Source of the DNA: Ruminococcus flavefaciens
GTDB taxonomy: Bacteria; Bacillota; Clostridia; Oscillospirales; Ruminococcaceae
Assembly (NCBI GenBank): GCA_902792495.1
Contig: CADBAC010000046.1
Coordinates: 1-6,987, forward strand
Length of the DNA stretch: 6,987 nucleotides
Direction: 5' to 3'
Shown here: piece after piece, positions 1-3,974 of the stretch
How the letters are laid out: each line of letters starts with the position of its first letter
How positions within the stretch are numbered: the stretch's first letter is position 1
Notes under the pieces: model-generated
What the model saw: only the letters and a program-made list of their open reading frames with translations
Database searches by the model: none
What the model was told of the DNA's origin: nothing
Program-made: the position numbers and the translations under genes

Positions 1-22
1 CTGAAAGTTTTAGGAAGGGAGT

Positions 23-59
23 TTGAGGGAGAACCCTTTTTCAAAAGGGTTTCCCTCAA
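23..59. repeat. Long imperfect palindrome downstream of the ANTAR gene
   Basis: The arms at 23-40 and 43-59 pair over 17 bp, with one bulged G at 31 and a tiny TC centre. The stem is TTGAGGGA plus AACCCTTTT against its complement. It lies about 77 nt beyond the stop codon of the minus-strand ANTAR gene. Read on that strand it is not followed by a T-run, so it is not a classical intrinsic terminator, though it could stabilise or process the 3' end. From memory, similar GAGGGAACCCTTTT palindromes are dispersed in Ruminococcus-type genomes; that is unverified. The rest of 1-135 shows nothing I can call. Confidence 0.65.
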
Positions 60-135
60 TAGACTCATGTAAAAACTTCTATAAGAGTACCGAGGTTATA
101 CGATGATCTTATATTTGTGCGGTGATGAAATGTTC

Positions 136-708
136 TTATTTTTCGTATTGTGATATTATCTTTTCTGCCACCTCACGCCTGGTCTGACGGTTGTTCATGG
201 CCTGCTTGGCTATGTAACGGTGAGCCTGCGGTTCGGTGAATTTCAGATACTTCATGAGTGCAGACTTGGCTCTGTTTATGAGCCTCATCTCCTCAATGCG
301 GCTGAGCACCTCGGGAGTCTCCTTTTTCATACCCATCATTCTTGAACGGGCATAGGTCACAAGCCTTACCGTCCTGACCATTTCTTCACGGTCAACAGGA
401 CGTGATACCACGTTTATTCCGTGGTCAGAGACACTGTAGGCTATCTCGTCGGCTATATCTCCCGAGCATATTAGTATTATTCCTGCGGCGGTATTCTCGG
501 CTATCATCTCCGCAAGCTCCTGACCGAATTCATCGGAAAGCGGAGTATTTATCACAACGAGATCAGGCTCTGTTTCGCCTGAAACAAGCCTTCTTGCCTC
601 GTTTCCGCTGGATGCCGCAGCTATCTTGCCAAAGCCCTCAGCCGTCAGCAGAGCTTCAGTCTTCTGCGTAATTTCGGGATTTGATGAAACTATTACTGCT
701 CTTTCCAT
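136..708 (-). CDS. ANTAR-domain RNA-binding regulator with pseudo-receiver domain
   Basis: The protein has 190 residues in two parts. Residues 1-120 have a response-regulator receiver fold and residues about 132-188 form an ANTAR domain. ANTAR is recognised from the helical pattern IEEMRLINRAKSALM (138-152), then TEPQAHRYIAKQAM (158-171) and REVAEKII (178-185). ANTAR proteins bind paired small RNA hairpins and usually prevent transcription termination. The receiver lacks its phosphorylation chemistry: the acidic pair is replaced by S8/S9/N10, the phosphoacceptor Asp by N54 (LVVIN), and the conserved Lys by R103 (SRPVD). Control by phosphorylation is therefore unlikely and control by a partner protein more likely. 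The gene starts 8 nt after the glutamine synthetase homologue, whose stop codon overlaps its ribosome binding site. The two are almost certainly cotranscribed. The family call is secure; the RNA target is unknown. Confidence 0.92.
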   Translation of the reverse strand: MERAVIVSSNPEITQKTEALLTAEGFGKIAAASSGNEARRLVSGETEPDLVVINTPLSDEFGQELAEMIAENTAAGIILICSGDIADEIAYSVSDHGINVVSRPVDREEMVRTVRLVTYARSRMMGMKKETPEVLSRIEEMRLINRAKSALMKYLKFTEPQAHRYIAKQAMNNRQTRREVAEKIISQYEK

Positions 709-713
709 CGTTT

Positions 714-718
714 ACCTC
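714..718 (-). promoter_or_regulatory. Ribosome binding site of the ANTAR gene, overlapping the upstream stop
   Basis: On the minus strand GAGGT lies 5 nt before the ATG at 708. Its first bases belong to the TGA stop (717-719) of the glutamine synthetase homologue. This arrangement favours translational coupling of the two genes and fixes the ANTAR start. Confidence 0.75.
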
Positions 719-2009
719 AGATGTATTTGAAGTATGTGCGGTACTCGAACTCGTCCTTGTCGTCAGCGGCATTGTATCTGCTGACCTGACGGTCTATCTG
801 CTCGAATATATCGGCGCATATCTCTTCGGAAAGATGCTCTCTTACGAAATCGCTCTGCTTTGCGATCTTTACAGCCTCCTCAAGAGTTTCGGGGAGAAGC
901 TGAAGATCATTGCCCGAGCCGTCCTTCATGGTGCTGTCAAGGAGCGAACAGTCGTCACGCTTTATGCCTTCGATACCTGCGGCAAGTATAAGCTTGAATG
1001 CCGCATAGGGATTACAGCAGGCATCAGCGGAGCGTATCTCTATTCTCGGAGTTATCCCCACAGCTTTCGGTATGCGGATGAGCTGTGAGCAGTTCTCGAA
1101 TGACCAGTCAACGTACTTGGGCGCATATCCCATTCCGAAGCGCTTGTAGGAGTTGGTAGTGCAGTTGATGAAAGCCGTCATCTCACGTATCCTGCTGAGA
1201 ACTCCCGAAATAAAGCACTTGCCCTCATGGGACATCTCACTCAGGTCAGAGCCGAAGATATTCTCTCCCCTTTTCTTGATACTGAGCGATATGCACAGTG
1301 CGCTGCCGTGTTCGTTTGGAAGGGGCTTAGGCATGAATGATGCGAAAAGTCCCGACTGTGCCGCTATGGATTTTACTACGGTCTTGTAGTGGACCATGTT
1401 GTCAGCGGCGGTGACAGGCTCGTTTTCCTTGAACTCTATCTCGTTCTGCGCAGGGCCATGCTTGTGACATGAGCCCTTCGGCTTCATGCCCATTTCCTCC
1501 AGTGAGAGGCATATCTCTCGCCTTGCGTTCTCACATTTGTCCAGCGGTGCAACATCGAGATAGCCGCCGTTATCGTGGGGAATACGTGTGGGAGCGCCTT
1601 TTTCGTCCAGTTCAAAGAGATAGAATTCGCATTTTGTTCCCATCTCACAGGTGTAACCGTCAAGGCGGAGCTGATTGATGTAGTTGGTAAGGTCGGTACG
1701 GGTATCGCCTACATAGTCGCTGCCGTCCATATTTTTCAGTGAACAGAAGAAGCGGACAACTCGTCCCGACTTAGGTCTCCACGGCAGAACCGAAAGAGTG
1801 GATATATCGGGCACAAGCAGAAGATCGGATGTGCCGCTTGCTATAGTCGAGGAATCGAAAGGTATGCCGTACTCGAAAGCCCTGGGCAGTTCGTCGGGCA
1901 TTATGGCTATGTTCTTGAGATTGCCGAACATATCACAGAACGTGAGCCTTATGAATTTTACGTCATTTTCCTCTATGAAGTTAAGTATTTCCTTTGGAGA
2001 GAAACTCAT
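717..2009 (-). CDS. Type I glutamine synthetase (GlnA-like) homologue, probably catalytically inactive
   Basis: The 430-residue product resembles GSI-alpha enzymes along its whole length (usual length about 440). Conserved parts include VKFIRLTFCDMFG (17-29), GGYLDVAP (148-155), FMPKPL (225-230), NSYKR (286-290), LIRIP (310-314) and RIEIR (322-326). True GlnA makes glutamine from glutamate, ammonia and ATP in a dodecamer. Here, against the standard motifs and Salmonella numbering, E129 is K126 (GTKCEF), E212 is K183 (CHKHGPAQNE), H269 is C239 (GSALC), the flap E327 is deleted (GYAP for GYEAP at 294-297) and R339 is C307 (NCS). E131, E220, R321, R344, E357 and R359 equivalents remain (E128, E190, R290, R312, E324, R326). 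A gap of about four residues near 56-61 removes the region holding the Bacillus feedback arginine. The open frame is intact and the ribosome binding site strong, so the protein is made but is unlikely to synthesise glutamine. Coupling to the ANTAR gene suggests a sensory role, which is inference. Confidence 0.93.
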   Translation of the reverse strand: MSFSPKEILNFIEENDVKFIRLTFCDMFGNLKNIAIMPDELPRAFEYGIPFDSSTIASGTSDLLLVPDISTLSVLPWRPKSGRVVRFFCSLKNMDGSDYVGDTRTDLTNYINQLRLDGYTCEMGTKCEFYLFELDEKGAPTRIPHDNGGYLDVAPLDKCENARREICLSLEEMGMKPKGSCHKHGPAQNEIEFKENEPVTAADNMVHYKTVVKSIAAQSGLFASFMPKPLPNEHGSALCISLSIKKRGENIFGSDLSEMSHEGKCFISGVLSRIREMTAFINCTTNSYKRFGMGYAPKYVDWSFENCSQLIRIPKAVGITPRIEIRSADACCNPYAAFKLILAAGIEGIKRDDCSLLDSTMKDGSGNDLQLLPETLEEAVKIAKQSDFVREHLSEEICADIFEQIDRQVSRYNAADDKDEFEYRTYFKYI

Positions 2010-2015
2010 TGAAAT

Positions 2016-2022
2016 ACCTCCT
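2016..2022 (-). promoter_or_regulatory. Strong ribosome binding site of the glutamine synthetase homologue
   Basis: AGGAGGT on the minus strand lies 6 nt before the ATG at 2009. It is a full match to the anti-Shine-Dalgarno sequence and supports this start and active translation. Confidence 0.85.
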
Positions 2023-2029
2023 GTTTTTT

Positions 2030-2112
2030 AGCCGTTAGCCTTTAGCTGTCAGCCGTTAGTTGGCGGATATTCATCCGCCTTGCTTGCAGACTTGCCTACT
2101 TTTGCAAGCAAG
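2030..2112. repeat. Composite repeat block in the leader of the glutamine synthetase homologue
   Basis: Three modules lie side by side. First, TTAGC-type units include the direct repeat AGCCGTTAG at 2030-2038 and 2051-2059. Second, a perfect 7-bp palindrome GGCGGAT/ATCCGCC occupies 2062-2079 with a 4-nt loop. Third, a 10-bp inverted repeat CTTGCTTGCA (2079-2088) pairs with TGCAAGCAAG (2103-2112) across a 14-nt loop. On the minus strand all of this would be in the RNA just ahead of the ribosome binding site if transcription enters from the GNAT side. I see no U-run terminator and no convincing promoter here. The modules look like dispersed repeats, but a leader role cannot be excluded. Confidence 0.6.
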
Positions 2113-2118
2113 CTGAAC

Positions 2119-2601
2119 TCACTCAGCTTTTTTATTATCAATTATATATTTCATATTGTGGTACTTTGACACCACATCTTCAAATCCGACAGATCTATAC
2201 AAGCTGTATCCGTCTTCGGTGGATTTAAGTTCAACGAAATCAAGACACATTTTTTCCGCTTCGGCAAGCAGCATTTTCATAAGTCTGACTGCTATGCCTT
2301 TTCTTCTGTACTGCGGTCGGGTATATACATTCAGAACAGTTCCCGTTTTGCCATTAATGAAAGACGGATTTGAAGGCTTCTCCGAAACATATAAAAAGCA
2401 GCAGCCTGCAATTATATCATCATCTCTGCAAACAAAAGCAAACAGATCGTTATTGAGATGGGAATTGAAATAGGGCGGAAGATTGTGAGATATCAACGAT
2501 AATTTATCCTGCGGTATTTCGCCGTAATCCTCCAGCAAGTATTCTGTTCTCAGTTCAACAAGTGAGTTTATATCATTTGCAGTTGCTTTTTCAAACAGCA
2601 T
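2119..2601 (-). CDS. GNAT-family N-acetyltransferase
   Basis: The 160-residue product is a single-domain GNAT, a typical size for the family. The acetyl-CoA pyrophosphate-binding motif is R99-R-K-G102-I-A104 (R/QxxGxG/A), after the beta-4 strand VLNVYTRP (89-96) and before the helix IAVRLMKMLLAEA (103-115). The C-terminal motif B is DGYSLYRSVGFE (130-141), where a tyrosine usually acts as general acid. The N-terminal helices (7-24) are typical of the substrate side. GNATs transfer acetyl from acetyl-CoA to an amine. The substrate (amino acid, polyamine, antibiotic or protein N-terminus) cannot be read from the sequence. One sampled 60-base stretch (2341-2400) is about 38% GC, against about 50% for a similar sample of ychF (3001-3060). 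Related palindromes flank the gene on both sides, so insertion as accessory DNA is possible. It has its own ribosome binding site but no clear promoter. Confidence 0.9.
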   Translation of the reverse strand: MLFEKATANDINSLVELRTEYLLEDYGEIPQDKLSLISHNLPPYFNSHLNNDLFAFVCRDDDIIAGCCFLYVSEKPSNPSFINGKTGTVLNVYTRPQYRRKGIAVRLMKMLLAEAEKMCLDFVELKSTEDGYSLYRSVGFEDVVSKYHNMKYIIDNKKAE

Positions 2602-2607
2602 ATATAT

Positions 2608-2613
2608 ACCTCT
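2608..2613 (-). promoter_or_regulatory. Ribosome binding site of the GNAT gene
   Basis: AGAGGT on the minus strand lies 6 nt before the ATG at 2601. It supports the start MLFEKAT, consistent with the first beta strand of a GNAT fold. Confidence 0.65.
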
Positions 2614-2619
2614 TTAAAC

Positions 2620-2638
2620 GGGCGGATGATATCCGCCC
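2620..2638. repeat. Perfect palindrome GGGCGGAT/ATCCGCCC upstream of the GNAT gene
   Basis: The arms at 2620-2627 and 2631-2638 form an 8-bp perfect stem with a GAT loop, directly ahead of the GNAT ribosome binding site. The core GGCGGAT/ATCCGCC is the same as in the palindrome at 2062-2079 beyond the other end of the gene. An ATTGTCAATTGTAA-like stretch (minus strand, near 2647-2660) follows, which I recall as commonly linked to such elements in Ruminococcus-type genomes. That association is from memory and unverified. Confidence 0.65.
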
Positions 2639-2679
2639 CTATAAAGTTACAATTGACAATACATTCCGCATTAACAAGC

Positions 2680-2766
2680 CGTCGAGCGACCTGAAACTCA
2701 TCGCTTTAATAAGAGTAAGCGAGTTTACGAGCGTAACGTGAATGTGGTCAAGCTGACGCCAGCTTG
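2680..2766. repeat. Nested inverted repeats between ychF and the GNAT gene
   Basis: This 3' spacer of ychF holds several arms that can pair. AAACTC-AT-CGCTT (2694-2706) pairs with AAGCGAGTTT (2717-2726), 10 bp with a 2-nt bulge. GACC (2688-2691) could pair with GGTC (2746-2749), and CGTC (2680-2683) with GACG (2755-2758). A separate perfect 7-bp hairpin CAAGCTG/CAGCTTG occupies 2749-2766, so the outer pairings would compete with it. The last hairpin is only 4 nt beyond the ychF stop, but no T-run follows it on the minus strand, so it is at best an atypical terminator. Function unknown. Confidence 0.45.
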
Positions 2767-2770
2767 CGGC

Positions 2771-3865
2771 TTATACATTGAAACGGAACAGAACAATATC
2801 TCCGTCCTTCATAACGTATTCCTTGCCCTCAAGACGAACAAGTCCCTTTTCCTTTGCAGCAGCCATTGAGCCGCAGGCCATAAGGTCATCGTAGGAAATA
2901 ACCTCTGCACGGATGAAGCCTTTCTCGAAGTCGGTGTGAATTTTACCTGCCGCCTGCGGAGCCTTTGTGCCGTTGGTGATAGTCCATGCACGTACCTCCT
3001 GCTTGCCTGCTGTCAGGTATGAGATAAGTCCGAGAAGTGAGTAGCCCTCCTTGATGATACGGTTAAGGCCTGATACTTCCAGTCCAAGCTCAGCGAGGAA
3101 TTCCTTCTTGTCCTCGTCAGCCATGTCGGATATCTCAGCTTCTATCTGAGCGCAGATAGGCAGTACAGCGGAATTTTCCTCTGCGGCAAGTCCGCATACA
3201 GCCTTGTAATTCTCGTTTGTGTCGATATTGTTTGTGAAGTCCTCCTCGCTCAGGTTAGCCGCATAGATAACTGGCTTTGCGGAGAGGAGAGGTGTGGACT
3301 TGATAAGCTCACGCTCCTCGTCTGTGAAGTCGAATCCACGGGCTGACTTGCCATTTTCGAGGTGAGTTTTCAGTCTTTCAAGGAAGTCTATCTCTGCAAG
3401 GTACTTCTTGTCGCCCTTTGCAGCCTTCTTTGCACGGTCGATACGTCTGTCGACCATTTCGATATCGGAGAAGATAAGCTCCAGATTGATAGTTTCGATA
3501 TCACGGAGAGGATTGATGCTTCCGTCAACGTGGATGATGTTAGGGTCCTCGAAACAGCGTACAACGTGAACGATAGCGTCCACTTCACGAATATCAGCCA
3601 GGAACTTGTTACCCAGACCTTCACCCTTTGAAGCGCCCTTTACAAGGCCTGCGATGTCCACGAATTCGAGAGTTGCGGGAGTGAACTTGTCAGGCTCATA
3701 CATTTCAGCCAGCTTGTCCAGTCTCTCATCGGGCACTGAAACTATGCCCACGTTCTTTTCGATGGTGCAGAACGGATAGTTTGCAGATTCTGCGCCTGCA
3801 TTTGTAAGTGCGTTAAAAAGTGTGCTTTTGCCTACATTAGGCAGTCCAACCATACCGAGTTTCAT
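2771..3865 (-). CDS. ychF: Redox-regulated ATPase YchF (Obg/OLA1 family)
   Basis: The 364-residue product has the usual YchF length. Motifs in order are the P-loop GLPNVGKST (7-15), the switch I region NYPFCTIEKN (29-38), the G3 motif DIAGLVKGAS (70-79), a charged helical insert (about 125-180) and NLSE (204-207) at the place of the G4 motif. The last is the family's N-x-x-E in place of NKxD, which goes with ATP rather than GTP preference. A TGS domain forms the C-terminus (about 279-364; AWTITNGTKAPQAAG at 293-307, KDGDIVLFRF at 353-362). YchF is a widely conserved cytoplasmic, ribosome-associated P-loop NTPase linked to stress responses and translation quality. Nothing looks damaged. The ribosome binding site is weak (AAAGGT about 11 nt from the ATG), and the leader carries a 12-bp inverted repeat. 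Neighbouring genes do not share an obvious pathway. Confidence 0.97.
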   Translation of the reverse strand: MKLGMVGLPNVGKSTLFNALTNAGAESANYPFCTIEKNVGIVSVPDERLDKLAEMYEPDKFTPATLEFVDIAGLVKGASKGEGLGNKFLADIREVDAIVHVVRCFEDPNIIHVDGSINPLRDIETINLELIFSDIEMVDRRIDRAKKAAKGDKKYLAEIDFLERLKTHLENGKSARGFDFTDEERELIKSTPLLSAKPVIYAANLSEEDFTNNIDTNENYKAVCGLAAEENSAVLPICAQIEAEISDMADEDKKEFLAELGLEVSGLNRIIKEGYSLLGLISYLTAGKQEVRAWTITNGTKAPQAAGKIHTDFEKGFIRAEVISYDDLMACGSMAAAKEKGLVRLEGKEYVMKDGDIVLFRFNV

Positions 3866-3885
3866 ATTTATTCTTACCTTTCTTT

Positions 3886-3931
3886 AGGCAACACTGCGAA
3901 TCTTCAGCACAAGCTTTGTGCGGTGTTGCCT
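3886..3931. repeat. Palindromic element in the ychF leader
   Basis: AGGCAACACTGC (3886-3897) pairs with GCGGTGTTGCCT (3920-3931) over 12 bp including one G-U. Inside lies GCACAA/TTGTGC (3907-3921), which competes with the base of the outer right arm, so two alternative folds are possible. On the minus strand the element ends 20 nt before the ychF start codon and just before its weak ribosome binding site. It resembles a dispersed GGCAACACCGCAC palindrome that I recall from Ruminococcus genomes (unverified). A local effect on ychF translation is possible but untested. Confidence 0.6.
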
Positions 3932-3943
3932 TTATTACATTGA

Positions 3944-3968
3944 TTTCCCCGTCATTACGACGGGGAAA
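3944..3968. repeat. GC-rich stem-loop just after the EAL gene; possible weak terminator
   Basis: TTTCCCCGTC (3944-3953) pairs perfectly with GACGGGGAAA (3959-3968) across a 5-nt loop. It begins 6 nt after the stop codon of the large EAL gene, where a terminator is expected. On the minus strand the following bases are ATCAATG rather than a U-run, so intrinsic termination would be inefficient. It may instead protect the 3' end or let some transcription continue into ychF. Confidence 0.55.
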
Positions 3969-3974
3969 ATAATA

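Noticed and set aside
681..1088. 135-residue plus-strand open frame
   Set aside because: It lies wholly opposite the well-conserved synthetase homologue, has no ribosome binding site or recognisable domain, and is a codon-bias shadow.
717..2009. Sequencing error or pseudogene as the reason for the missing catalytic residues
   Set aside because: The changes are separate in-frame substitutions and one small deletion across an uninterrupted frame with a strong ribosome binding site and conserved flanking motifs. That is unlike random decay or a single frameshift.
2010..2118. ANTAR target (paired hexaloop hairpins) in the synthetase leader
   Set aside because: One hexaloop hairpin exists near 2111-2128, but its loop lacks A1/G4 and no partner hairpin with the right loop is present.
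2110..2135. Plus-strand intrinsic terminator (AAGCTGA/TCAGCTT stem followed by TTTTTT)
   Set aside because: The shape is good on the plus strand, but no plus-strand gene exists upstream and it overlaps the 3' end of the GNAT coding sequence. The T-run is the reverse complement of lysine codons.
2141..2180. Promoter for the synthetase homologue inside the 3' end of the GNAT gene (TATAAT on the minus strand)
   Set aside because: The -10 hexamer matches, but no acceptable -35 lies 16-18 bp upstream. AT-rich coding sequence explains the match.
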